From Athripsodes cinereus (taxonomy: Eukaryota > Arthropoda > Insecta > Trichoptera > Leptoceridae): DNA of 64,000 bases. The position numbers and the translations under genes were made by a program. How positions within the stretch are numbered: position 1 is the stretch's first letter; each line of letters begins with the position of its first letter. The notes under the pieces were generated by a model. That model saw only the letters and a list, made by a program, of their open reading frames with translations. It was not told the origin of the DNA and ran no database searches. This document shows positions 24,088-34,889 of this stretch, piece by piece. The DNA lies in assembly GCA_947579605.1 (NCBI GenBank), contig OX388305.1, positions 33,865,542-33,929,541 of the forward strand, given 5' to 3'.

Positions 24088-24325
24088 TTATAATAGTAGG
24101 CTGGTGTTGCGCGAAGGTAACGCTCTTGCCTTTGAGTCAAGTGCGAGATCCCAGGCTCGATTCCCGGCCAGAGCAAAATTAATAATGACATTTTTCGAAT
24201 TGTTCTGTGTCTGGGTGTTACTTGTGTACCTACCTACGTTTTGTCGTGTCAGAACCCATAATACAAGATTCTTATCTTAGTTTGGGACTTGCTTGATATG
24301 TGTGAATTGTATATGAATGTTATGT
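24088..24325 (+). repeat. tRNA-derived SINE (SINE-2), plus
   Basis: tRNA-like head: GCGCGAAGGTAACGCTCTTG with an A-box-like region, then the B box GGCTCGATTCCCGGCC at about 24153-24168. The body follows with GTGTCTGGGTGTTACTTG, AATACAAGATTCTTATC and TTAGTTTGGGACTTGC. The minus copies at 11175-11405 and 56425-56505 share the parts in the same order. Confidence 0.8.
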
Positions 24326-24514
24326 TGTATTTTATTTCTATAGGTTACTTACATTGCACAGCGTATTGGAATGTATCATAAAATAATGTGCATAATACTA
24401 ATTAAAATTTAATTATCAATGTAAATTAATTACCTTTCCATAATCCAAAAAAAATCAAAATGTTTACCTAAAGAAATCACTTTATTTTTGTATATAAGCA
24501 AAATAGTGTAGAAT

Positions 24515-24580
24515 AATGGGAGTCCTGTCAGGAGCACAGAGCATAAACTAGCCTCCCCCATTCAAAGTGTCTCGGGGCCT
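24515..24580 (-). pseudogene. Family E LINE 3' scrap, minus
   Basis: GAGCACAGAGCATAAACTAG followed by CCTCCCCCATTCAAAG and GTCTCGG parallels the family E end at 3450-3510 and 35515-35570. Confidence 0.6.
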
Positions 24581-26100
24581 ATTGAGTCTTCCATAGTAAG
24601 TTGCCAAGATTCATCGGCTAGCTACATTCATAGGCATAAGGATCAGGATAAAACAGGAATTGAACAGGTTCGCCTTCCAAATTCTGTTCAAATTTTTGAA
24701 AGTCCGTGTGGCAGCTCCTATACGGGTTGTGATTCCGAACGGACATCATCACCTTTAGGTGTCATGGTTGTTATTTCGAGGTATTAAAACTTATCAAAAA
24801 AAATATTGGTAGGTAACGAAAAATTTTGATAGCCCTATTACGTGACCATAATGGGTAAAAAATGGGACACTCCTTTTTTGTTAGTATTAACGTACTTATA
24901 AAGGACATTTATTAAGATGCGTCTTATGGATAAACGCTTCCGACAATTTATGAGCGGTTCATACATTGGAGGTACTAGGGAATAATATGTACATTCCATC
25001 CACCCCATTATTATTCGGTTATTAATAAAGTCAATAGTATTAATAATAATAATGCAACTTGGATACCTCAGTGTTCATAATAATAATTATCATATATTTT
25101 TTATTTATTTAATTTCAACGAACATAGTCAATGTTCTTACCGATAATGAGCCTTGACTGTATTGAAGTATTTATGATATCAAAGTCACCCCTTTTTAAAA
25201 TAATAAAAAAAAAACATAATTTTAATGACATAAAATTTTATGTGCTTGTTTGTAATGGCACATTAAAAAAAATAACCATCATTCGGTGTCGAATATAAAA
25301 ACTTAAATAAATTAATAAAATATATAAAATTTGAAGTCCTTCATATTAAATTTTAAATCAATATTTTCATGGTGTTTATTATGAATAAAATATGTCACAT
25401 TTATAATTTTATATCACCAATACAGATTTCCAGATTGAAACGAAATTTTGCAAGATTCTTATCAGAAGCAGATTGTTAAAAATCGCACGGTATTTAATCC
25501 ACTGAGATCGATGAACTTGTAGAACAAAATCAATAATTAATTATAAAATAAACTAGAATAACAACTATAATAAAAATATAATTATTGCAACCGATCCTTC
25601 ATCAGAAATGATAATCGTATAGATTGCGAGCGTAATCAATAATAATTTATAACGATTTTAACCTTTAGAATGATAATATTTAATAGCATAAAACAGAAGT
25701 AGTTTTTACCTTTAACTATTCAAATATTCTTTGTTTTAACGAGCAATAAAACATACATGGGTACTTACTTTATCGCGCAAACATAGATACAAAGTTATAT
25801 TGTGAATCAAGTTCATATTATTGTAATAAAAGCAAAATAGCTACAGATATGTTTGATTTTATTCAAATATGTTATGTGAAATATATACCATTTTATCTTG
25901 TACAGTTTTATCTAAGAAATGATCCGATTATGTATGTGATTAACATAACATTTATATAAAGTTTATCTTTTAGTGGTTGTTTTTGCATTAAATTTATCAC
26001 GAAATGTGGAGAAACAAAAGGTTATTATTATTAAAGTTTAATAAAATAATTTTGTAACTTATAACTCATATCATATAAATACATCACACTCTTAATAAAT
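24581..26100. other. AT-rich intergenic
   Basis: A mixed-composition segment at 24600-24780 is unidentified. ATTAATAAAGTCAATAGT at about 25020 repeats part of the sequence just 3' of the hammerhead at 26354-26401. No gene seen. Confidence 0.4.
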
Positions 26101-26104
26101 TATA

Positions 26105-26240
26105 GTTCAACTAGAGGAGGCAACCTCTATAATAATGCACATCTCTGATAAGGGTTTTCTGTGGTTTCCCCGTTATCGTACAAAGGCAAATGCTGGAGAT
26201 GTTTGATATAAGACCGTCCACAGCGGCTCATAATTATTAT
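26105..26240 (+). repeat. Dispersed-repeat core (GTGGTTTCCCC...GGCAAATGC)
   Basis: GAGGCAACCTC (a small stem), CTGTGGTTTCCCCGTTAT, CAAAGGCAAATGCTGGAGAT, ATATAAGACCGTCC and ACAGCGGC in this order resemble a repeat core I recall as widespread in hemipteran, orthopteran and other arthropod genomes (TGGTTTCCC...GGCAAATGCTGGGA...TAAGGCCACGGCCGC). Recognition is from memory; there is no second copy in this window. Confidence 0.45.
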
Positions 26241-26353
26241 AATATGGTTGACGATACATGATAATAACACATCTTTTTAATTTTAATTTTTACCATTGTT
26301 TTCTGTTTGTCATATACTATACATACTTAACTTGTAATGAAGCTTCACTTTAC

Positions 26354-26401
26354 TTTTGCCTGACGATGAGAGCGGAAGCTCTTGAAAGCCGGCTCGCAAA
26401 A
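26354..26401 (+). ncRNA. Hammerhead ribozyme (HHR-1), type I, Penelope-like element type
   Basis: Every conserved part is present in order. Stem I 5' strand TTTTGC (26354-26359); core CTGACGA (26360-26366, fits CUGANGA); one extra T (26367); stem II GAGAGC (26368-26373), loop GGAA and GCTCTT (26378-26383); core GAAA (26384-26387); stem III GCC/GGC (26388-26393), self-complementary with no loop; TC with cleavage predicted after C26395; stem I 3' strand GCAAAA (26396-26401), a perfect 6-bp match to the 5' strand. Very short stem III is the hallmark of hammerheads in Penelope-like retroelements, which are thought to act as dimers. Activity is not tested; the extra T after the core is shared by the other three copies in the window. 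Confidence 0.8.
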
Positions 26402-26456
26402 ATTAATAAAGTCAATAGTGGAAAAACTACATATTGTGTTTCATTTTAAAAATTAT
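26402..26456 (+). repeat. Tail following HHR-1, shared with 38.7 kb
   Basis: AATAAAGTCAATAGTGGAAA then ACTACATATTGTGTTTCATT is repeated (diverged by a few bases) in reverse complement at 38672-38735. This is taken as flanking Penelope-like element sequence downstream of the ribozyme cleavage site. Confidence 0.65.
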
Positions 26457-26660
26457 TATTATTAGTATTGACATTAATTTTTTTTTTCTCTTTTTTCTGA
26501 TTTTTTAGTCTCATTTTTATTACCTATTTAATATCGAAAAACTTTTTGTTACACTTTTAAGAAATATAAATTGTCATCTTTTGATTTTGGCAACATATAA
26601 AACAGTTATTAAATTTAACGATTCCTTATTACTTCATGAATACACGTCCACCTGGTAAAA

Positions 26661-27335
26661 TTTGCAATGTGGCCTTTTACTCCAATTTATTTGACACTTA
26701 TCTAATCAAAGATCAAAGCTTATTCCAAAGTTTGAATCTCATGTTATTATTAATATTATTATCATCTTATCAATTATGCAAATGATTCATAGAAATTTGC
26801 AATGTGGCCTTTTACTCCAATTTATTTGACACTTATCTAATCAAAGATCAAAGCTTATTCCAAAGTTTGAATCTCATGTTATTATTAATATTATTATCAT
26901 CTTATCAATTATGCAAATGATTCATAGAAATTTGCAATGTGGCCTTTTACTCCAATTTATTTGACACTTATCTAATCAAAGATCAAAGCTTATTCCAAAG
27001 TTTGAATCTCATGTTATTATTAATATTATTATCATCTTATCAATTATGCAAATGATTCATAGAAATTTGCAATGTGGCCTTTTACTCCAATTTATTTGAC
27101 ACTTATCTAATCAAAGATCAAAGCTTATTCCAAAGTTTGAATCTCATGTTATTATTAATATTATTATCATCTTATCAATTATGCAAATGATTCATAGAAA
27201 TTTGCAATGTGGCCTTTTACTCCAATTTATTTGACACTTATCTAATCAAAGATCAAAGCTTATTCCAAAGTTTGAATCTCATGTTATTATTAATATTATT
27301 ATCATCTTATCAATTATGCAAATGATTCATAGAAA
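26661..27335. repeat. Five exact tandem copies of a 135-bp unit
   Basis: Units start at 26661, 26796, 26931, 27066 and 27201, each beginning TTTGCAATGTGGCCTTTTAC and ending AATGATTCATAGAAA. By eye the five units are identical base for base, so the array is very young, actively homogenised, or an assembly feature. The unit has no open frame and carries an internal AAGCTT. The flanks (TGGTAAAA before, TGTATTA after) are unique. Confidence 0.97.
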
Positions 27336-28559
27336 TGTATTATTAATTTTCATAGCGATATAAATATTATTTGTTTTCGATATACCTACTTAAGTATTAT
27401 TTGTCTATATTGTCGGCAGTTTAACAAATCACCAATCAAAATATTTGAATGTACATAGGTAGTTTATTTATAAAAATTCAAATATTTTATACATTTTATT
27501 AGAGTCTTAATCCCGCATAAAACTCTAGACCTATTTCTACTTCTATTGAATATTTTTTTTAGTTCGGTGCAATTCTTAGCTTTATAGCGTAGTCAATATT
27601 ATGAACATATTTGATACAAATTTTATTAAAATGTTTTTTTTAATTCTCATCGCACATACCTACTATTAAATATTCATTTAAGACTCTGTAAGGTAGACAA
27701 TCCATATCGAAAAATCTTCAACATAATCAGGAGTAAAAAATTGTATTTAAAGGAGTAAAACATCACAGAATCAGAATAAATCAGGAGTGTAATACGTTCT
27801 CCTATTAAAATTTGTTTTTCGTTAATTTTCTAAGATTGCTTATTTGTAATGGCTGTAGGTCTTTTCTTCTTTAAAAAGGTTTATATTGATGTAATAAATA
27901 ATGGCTTGTGCTGTAGATTTATAAATAAAATAATGAATATTTTTTATAATGTAGGTATATAACTAAGTTTTTGTATTGTAATGAAAGATGCAGTAGGTAA
28001 GGATCACGGGACACGTACCGCCCAAGGATTTATCGCCTACTTCATAACGCCGAGATGCAATTACCACATTTGCAAGTTCCAAGTCGAAAGCTTTTTACTC
28101 TTTTTGTTGTCGCCGAAGAGAAGTGTCTATGTAGGTAGGTACCAACACCATTCATCAGCTTGGTACGTACCCTCAAACAAAATGATGCAGGCGCTTTAAG
28201 TCGATTTTTTACCACCTAATTGATAACCATTGATTGCACTTTAACCCATACATTTGCTGATTGAGGCACATTTCAATGTTATATTACATCGTCACATTAA
28301 ATTTTTATAATCTTCAAAATCTTATAGATACATTCTTAATATAACCTTAGACAAAACCTTTTAATCGTACGCCACTTCGAATAACTTACTCAATTTTAGA
28401 TTTTATTCTGAGCTACTATAGTAGGTTTATTATATTTTTATCTATTTTCGGTTTTTCACCAATTATCATTTTCCTCAGAGTTCTAAATTAACGTTTTGTT
28501 GTTTTTTTGTCATTAGTTGTAAGATTATTGCTAAATATGGACATATATAGAATATGGAG
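27336..28559. other. Intergenic, no gene recognised
   Basis: A mixed-composition segment at 27985-28200 gives a 72-codon plus frame with no recognisable motif and no repeat partner. I do not call it a gene. Confidence 0.35.
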
Positions 28560-28690
28560 AGTGTGGAGGTGATCAAGACGAGGTTAAAAACCCTATTGTT
28601 CAGGAGGTGTTATGATTCTTGAATGGGCCCTTGCGGTGGTTTTTCCACAAAACCGCGCATCATAAATAACTTGTCTAGTTATTATTATTA
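28560..28690 (+). pseudogene. Family B LINE 3' end
   Basis: SVEVIKTRLKTLLFRRCYDS then stop, followed by GGGCCCTTGCGGTGGTTTTTCC and ACAAAACC, and TCTAGTTATTATTATTATAT. It matches 2560-2690 and the less preserved 870-925. Only about 20 codons of RT C-terminus remain. Confidence 0.75.
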
Positions 28691-28793
28691 TATGTCCAAA
28701 AACCTTTTTAGTTTTTTGAAAATTTAAGTGAAAGTTTACAGTGTTTTATTTTTATATATTTGTTTGTTATCTAAATTAAAATGAATTTCCGTA

Positions 28794-29052
28794 CACTGAG
28801 AAAAATACTCAAAACGAATCATTGGTACGGTACTATCAGATTAGGACCAGAGATCGTACAAACGATTCATTGGTATAAATCTATAATATTAACCCTTCGC
28901 AAACAAATCATTGGTAAATTTACTAACAACTTGTTTGCGAAGAGTTAATATTATAGATTCGTACTAATGCTTTGTTTGTACGATCTCTGGTCCTAATCTG
29001 ATAGTACGTACCAATGATTCGTTGTGAAATTTCGTTAGTATTTTTCTCAGTG
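28794..29052. mobile_element. MITE/foldback with CACTGAGAAAAATACT ends
   Basis: CACTGAGAAAAATACT at 28794 is the exact inverse of AGTATTTTTCTCAGTG ending at 29052. The arms continue through ACGAATCATTGGTACG, CAGATTAGGACCAGAGATCG, ATCTATAATATTAA and TTCGCAAACAA, meeting near 28915-28930. TA flanks both ends (28792-28793 and 29053-29054), consistent with TA target duplication as in Tc1/mariner-type MITEs. No coding sequence. An internally shortened relative is at 59934-60119. Confidence 0.9.
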
Positions 29053-29214
29053 TAGTGTTTCCTTTTCGAAAGGTGGAGGTGGTTTCGAAATGGAGGTGTC
29101 ATCATTTTCTGCGACTTTATGAGATGCACCAAATGACATACATACTTACCAAAAAACGCACAGAAAATCGATGAATCGCTACATTGAATTTTAAGAATCT
29201 TAAATGGATGGCAA

Positions 29215-29362
29215 ATGGAAACAGAAATTTATTTTATTTATTTATTTTATTCTTCACTGTACATTGTTTACAATAATACAAATTAACATAGAAAATATCA
29301 TTTATACAATTCAATGTACAGAGGGCGAGTTTATCGCTAAAATGCGATGTCTTCCAACTAAC
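29215..29362 (-). repeat. Retroelement tail (family H), copy 1
   Basis: TTTATTTATTTTATTCTTCA, CTGTACATTGTTTACAATAA, then GAGGGCGAGTTTATCGCTAA, AATGCGATGTCTTCCAACTA and ACCCGG. On the minus strand this reads GGGTTAGTTGGAAGACATCG...TAGCGATAAACTCGCCCTC to an A-rich end. The short TCGCATTTTAGCGA hairpin is the conserved core. Other copies: 51890, 54110, 54445, 56085 and 56515. Confidence 0.75.
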
Positions 29363-31270
29363 CCGGTGTCATACTGCTTAATTGACTCTTTTGAAATATT
29401 TGCATTTTCAAGACATATTGGATATTACCTAACATGCATATTATTACGCATACAATTATATAATCAAGTCTTCTATAGTTTGGACTGTTTTACATATATT
29501 ACGCCATTATACGCCCTCAGGGATAGTCGAATGCCCACAAAACAACTGACTATAACTTATGTAGGCTTATCTTATCTCATATAAAAATCATACTTGTAGA
29601 GTAATTGAAGTATAGAAACATATTCAGTCTACATACCTACATTCAAACGTAGACAGAATACATCAGTGCTTAATGTAATTTATTTTAGCGCCTCATAGTA
29701 CACACATTTTACGGAATTATTTGTGCTACAATAAAAGTTATAATAAAGCACAAAAAAAACTTTAAAACAAAAATAAGTATATAATGGATGTTTATACTTG
29801 AAATAAAGCAATCTGTGTTTTTCTGAAATAATATCAAAAATTTATTAAAAACGTTATTTAAACTAAAGATACTAAATAATACTAAACATAAAATAAACAA
29901 TAATAAAACAATTACCTGAAATAATATCAAAAAAAGAACATTTAAAGTCTTTATTTCAGGTCTTTCAAAACTAACACAAAATTACAAACAAAATTACTTT
30001 ACCAACTGTCAAAACAAAAATTCTAAATTCAAATAAATAAACTAAAGGAAATCTTTCCTATGAGTAGGTAGGTGGTTTTTTTTTACAAGTATAAACACAA
30101 ATAATAAAATATGTATAAATAATCGACAGCACTATAGCTCAAAACTATTTAATATAATTTATTTCGTTATTTTTAAAAAAATCTTTCAATATATCAGCAC
30201 CTAGGTACCTACGTACCTACTATATTTTTTTTATTACGAAATGAATATAATAAAAGTTAACGAAAAGCAGATTACAGTAGTATGAACCAACTAGTATTTC
30301 CTCTCAAAATCTTCATAATCCTTGAACATATTATTTAGTAAGGTAGGTCAGCTAAGATAAGGACACTTGAAACTGTACATTTTTGTTTTTTTTTTCTTGT
30401 TATAAGAACAAAACGTCCACATAATTGTCAAGTAAAGAAACCAAAGAATTATTATATAAATGAAGACAACAAATTAATATAATATACCTATATACAAAAG
30501 TATAAGCTATGATTCAATTCGTTTTACTGTATTATTAGGAATCACATTTCTATCAGAATAATGTTTCCAAAGCCAAATACTCGTATGTTGTACGAATCGT
30601 GAATTTCAAGGCTCACATTTGTTACAATATAATATAACTGCTTTATATTGTTTATACTACACAGGCATTGTATAATGAAAATTAATTACGAGAGTTGAAA
30701 ATATCGTGTTGGGATCTATGCATTACAGATTGTTTGCCCATAAATTTTTCTTTCGACAAAAATCACCCCCTGCGGAAGGTTCAAAACATGGCCATTATTG
30801 TGTTCGTACCGACCAAATATACTCTTCAGACAAACTAATTACAACAATTTTCATTAGGTGATGTAAAAAAGATATTGCATTATTATATCATTAAAGTGAA
30901 ACTGAAATATTAACAACAAAAATATACGAATTAGCGATAATGAATGCGTATAACGTTTCTATAACTGGATCATATAATTTTAGTACATGGGCATACCTAT
31001 CTATTCTTAAATATGTCAATGGTATCATTTTAATGAAAAATCAAATACTGTGCGTATTTTTAGATGACTAGTTTTTAGAGTGATATGGATTTCATGACAG
31101 TTAAACATCGTCGATAATACCTAATATATTTTACTGAAAAAATGCAGTTTTTACCGAAAGAAAAATTTCAATAAAACTGTTTTATGAACATTTCTAATGC
31201 TTTTTTAAAAAGAGGTTTGATGAAATATATAAACTGTTCTCTTTATTTATAATTTTTATATCGTGATTTT
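29363..31270. other. AT-rich intergenic, no gene
   Basis: Only a short repeat (CTGAAATAATATCAAAAA at about 29823 and 29917) was noticed. No RT, SINE or RNA feature recognised. Confidence 0.4.
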
Positions 31271-31406
31271 TTTTTTCTTTATTTATTTATTCATTTAAAA
31301 TGTCACACAGAAAAAATACATATTACATACATAATATAAAAAGTTCACAAAGAAAAAATTCGCTCATCTGGCGAAGCTAATATAGCTTGTGTCCAGACGG
31401 TAATAC
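31271..31406 (-). repeat. Probable retroelement tail before the LINE frame
   Basis: TTTATTTATTTATTCATTTA leads into AAATGTCACACAGAAAAAAT and a more balanced end (GCTCATCTGGCGAAGCTAAT, TGTGTCCAGACGG). The layout is that of a reversed polyadenylated tail; no second copy was found here. Confidence 0.35.
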
Positions 31407-32462
31407 ATGGCTATAGAATGGGAACAACTTTTTAACACCCTCAACCAGATAGGAATGAGTTATAAAGACAGAAGAGCAATCTGGAGCTTATACACGAACG
31501 AAATGGCTGTGATTAAAAGCGGAGAGAGCTGCGCAGAAGCAAGGGTCGAACAAGGCGTAAGACAAGGATGCTCAATGTCGCCAGCTCTCTTTAACTGCTA
31601 TATACAGCGAGCCATTGATGAACTGAGAGAAGAGATGAAGAACTGGACAGGAGTAAAAATAAATGGGAAAAAGGTCGACATGATAAGATATGCTCACGAC
31701 ATAGGATTGCTCGCAGACTCCGAGATTGAGCTGAACGAAGCCTTAGGAAAAATGGAAAGTATACTGTTGTCAAAGTACAACATGAAAATAAATAAAGAAA
31801 AAACAAAATGTATGGTCGTAGGAAAAGAGGAAGCGACTGCGAACATTGCCTTAAATGGAGTGAGCATCAAACAAGTAAGTGAATTCGTGTACCTGGGCAG
31901 CAGAATAAACCAGGATGGACGCTCCAAAGCAGAAATCGTAAGCAGAATAAACCAGGCAAGGATTGCCTTTAACAAAAAATCGAAGATATTGGAATCCCCA
32001 AATATTGACTTAAGCGTAAGGAAGAACCTTACTAAAGCCTTAGTATGGAGCATTCTGCTTTATGGTTGTGAGACATGGACCATCAGCAAGAGTGAAAGCG
32101 GACGGTTGGCGGCCTTTGAAATGTGGTGCTACAGACGCATGCTTAAGATCCATTGGTCGGAGCATGTCGAAAACGAAGAAGTATTAACCAGGGTAGGAGA
32201 AAAAAGGCAACTCCTTAAGAGAACCAGCCAACAACGAGCTAACTGGATTGGCCACATCAGGCACCCAGGACTACTCATAGCTATCGCGGAGGGTAAGACC
32301 GAGGGGACAAATGGCAGAGGCCGACCAAGAGACGCATATATGGACCAACTGAAGAGTGATATGAACTGTGGCTCATACGTAGAGCTGAAAAGACTGGCTG
32401 AGAATAGAGACGAAATGAGAAGAAAAACCAAACTCGTTGCAGACCAATCCAATGGATTGTAA
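31407..32462 (+). pseudogene. Non-LTR retrotransposon reverse transcriptase, 5'-truncated, active site altered
   Basis: The longest frame in the window, 351 codons uninterrupted. Residues 1-30 (WEQLFNTLNQIGMSYKDRR..WSLY) correspond to the region just after RT motif A, so the catalytic KAFD segment and any endonuclease are missing. VRQGCSMSPALFNCYI (51-66) is RT motif B. RYAHDIGLLAD (94-104) is motif C, but the usual YADD/YADDI reads YAHD, replacing a metal-binding aspartate. Then come VSEFVYLGSRINQDG, LLYGCETWTISKSESGRLA, AFEMWCYRRMLKIHWSEHVE and GRGRPRDAYMDQL. The frame ends in TAA with no obvious tail. It is intact as an open frame yet should not polymerise DNA: a recently inserted, 5'-truncated LINE copy rather than a domesticated gene, though the latter cannot be ruled out. 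Confidence 0.85.
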
Positions 32463-34170
32463 CTCATTATATATAGTATCTATTCAATAATATATCCTTC
32501 TTGGCTGAAAAAATCAATCATATTTACAGTGTTAATGTTTCTTCTTTTTGTAATTGTTGATATCTTTTATACTGGATAAGTATAAGCTATTTCGAAACAT
32601 TCAAATTGCTTGGTTTTGTAATTATATATACCTACCTACATATAATTAGACATATTTAAATTAATTACATAAAATTAGCATAAGTTTCAGTTTGGTATTA
32701 AAATTGGTGTGTTCCTTTTGAACAAACGATATGATATTGTACATCGCATTATCAAGCATTCGATATAATTTCTAATGCAGATGAACGCTCATAGATTTCC
32801 AAATAGAATCAATGAGAACTGTTAGATACTGTAGTAACAATAATAACCCCAGAGTAATGAGTCAGGCCGTGTCTAATAATCTGCGTTGTATGGAGATCTA
32901 TGGTATTGGTATGTTATATTTGTAATGATAATATCGAATAATAATTAATACCACATACAGCAGTGTATTATACAAATTACTCTCTCTCTATGTGTTAGAA
33001 TAAACTAGGTATAGATTAGTTAATAGGCTGAATAGTGTGTCGTTGTATTCTATTCCAACTAGGTGGGTGGTAGATAGACAAAGAACTATTGTTTAGTTAG
33101 CTGCGTCATTTGTCTATTGCTGAAATATGGCTGCATTTGAACCATATATTTGTCACTAATCACGATACAACAAATCAACTTGCAACATAGAAAGGGTTAA
33201 TTAATTTACACAAGGGGTTGGGGGGTAGAGAAAATTTATCCATTACATATAACCACTATTATACTCTCTCTACTAATAGAGACACAGCCTTTGTTGGTGC
33301 AGAATAATATTCAAGTTACACACGTAAAGTAATAAGAGTATGCTGTATTTATGTGCTTTCCTCTACAAAGCTTATAATATGATTAGTTTATTATCAAACG
33401 ATCATGAAATATTATGTCACACATCTAAAAATACGCGTAGATTTGAAATTGCATAAATGGAAACGAAAGAATATTGCATGCACACGATTTATTATTGTAA
33501 TCCTTTCATTCCTTTTTACCCCGAAAGAAATGCAGCGTGAGGGGTTGGATAAATAGATAAACAAAAGATAGATAACTTACCTGTACAAAAAAGAAATCAA
33601 TGATCTTATTTGACTGGGGCAGAGGCTGACTCACTTCCATTCGTTAGCCAAAAAGATTTCATATGGCCTCCAATAAGATGAATTAGGAATCTTTCGAAAA
33701 TTGTCCTGTAGAATTCTATTTATCCCTGGTATTTGGTTTCATCAGATCTGAATAAATGTTTCTTGTCGAAAAAGAAAGAGATTAATTTTATGAAGAAAAT
33801 TTAATTCAATTCATCAAAATAAGTTTATGGCAAGTTAGTGGATGTTTTCAAATTTAAAATCAGATTATAACAGTGTAAACACTTCAGTTCTGTCCCTCGC
33901 AAAAGTAGGTACCTATTTATCTTTACTTAATACGGCAATAAATTAATAAAACAAACGACGTACTTCTCGAATATTGATTATTGACTTACTGATAGTACTA
34001 AACTCGAGATAATATGATAGAGACATAAATTATTTTGATATAGGTAAGTCCAGGAAAAAGGATTTTAATTGGTTTCATCCATTAGGCTGAGGACATAAAT
34101 ATAAACGCTATCAATAATAATTTTAAAACGTCGTTAAAATTTCTGAGGGAACGTTTAAATTTTAAAAAGG
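32463..34170. other. 1.7 kb intergenic, nothing recognised
   Basis: AT-rich, with no repeat partner found in the window and no long frame. Confidence 0.4.
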
Positions 34171-34255
34171 TATAAACTAATACTACTATGCCATCACGGC
34201 ATATCCCACAAGTAGGGTAGCCAGCAGGCCTGCCATATATTATAAACTGCTGCGT
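34171..34255 (-). repeat. TAG-tailed repeat (family F), minus fragment
   Basis: TACTACTATGCCATCACGGC followed by ATATCCCACAAGTAGGGTAG and CCAGCAGGCCTGC is the reverse complement of the family F end at 47140-47195. Confidence 0.75.
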
Positions 34256-34424
34256 GTTAAATGTAAAAAAAAATATTCTAAAATAATAATATTATATACC
34301 TCAAATTGTTATATTATGCTGATAACATTTCTATTGTTTTTAATTATTTAAGATGTTACTGTATTGTTATTTCTTATTTTGTATTGAGGATTGCAAAATG
34401 TTTTATGTTTATTATATATGTATT

Positions 34425-34480
34425 GTAAAAGGCAAATGCCGTACCTATATTGATTGAAATAAATAAATAAATATTATATT
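34425..34480. repeat. Retroelement tail scrap (GGCAAATGCCGT...AATAAATAAATAAA)
   Basis: AAAGGCAAATGCCGTACCTATATTG then GAAATAAATAAATAAATA (in parts) resembles AAAGGCAAGTGCCGTTTATTG...AATAAATGAATGAATG near 5010-5055. GGCA..TGCC is a small stem. Probably the polyadenylated end of an unclassified LINE on the plus strand. Confidence 0.45.
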
Positions 34481-34650
34481 AAAATTACATACCTGTCTAG
34501 TGTTTAAGAAATATGCAGAAAACTCAATTTACGTAATACATATTATATTTTTTTAGTTATAATTTTTATATACTTATGTTTGTGGAATAAATCTCATTTT
34601 ATGAAATAGTAGCAGATAAATCAATTTTCAATTTTATTAAAGTTTTCTAA

Positions 34651-34692
34651 GTGCTCGTGAATGACACTTACGTGTCGAAACTGGTCGCAAAA
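34651..34692 (+). ncRNA. Degenerate hammerhead ribozyme relic
   Basis: The right half is hammerhead-like: stem II GACAC (34663-34667), loop TTAC, GTGTC (34672-34676); core GAAA (34677-34680); stem III C/G with a UG loop; GTC (34684-34686) as the cleavage triplet; GCAAAA (34687-34692), identical to the post-cleavage strand of HHR-1. The left core is damaged: GCTCGTGAATG stands where CTGANGATG is expected, so it should be inactive. A copy that lost the CUGANGA box is the simplest reading. Confidence 0.55.
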
Positions 34693-34889
34693 TTTAAATT
34701 AGTAGTGATAATTAGAAAAACATAGTAAAAAAGCTCGTTTCTATTAATCAAATCAATTTATCGTTGATTTTTTTGTAATACCTTCTACTCTGCGATGAAT
34801 ATCGATATTTTGTGTAAATCTAACTAATATTTTATGCATATCGAAGAACTCTTATAATAAACAAGAAATGTTGAAATATCTTTATTTCT

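Noticed and set aside
25605..25625. TTCATCAGAAATGATAATCG: minus-strand CTGATGA as possible hammerhead core
   Set aside because: No GAAA box at the right distance and no stem I partner.
26661..27335. CRISPR-like array
   Set aside because: Contiguous 135-bp units without spacers in eukaryotic DNA; a tandem satellite.
27981..28199. 72-codon frame as a small gene
   Set aside because: No motif, Kozak or conservation evidence; left as unexplained.
31591..32467. Minus-strand frames of 71-119 codons
   Set aside because: Shadows antisense to the LINE RT frame; Ser/Leu/Phe-rich as expected from reversed coding sequence.
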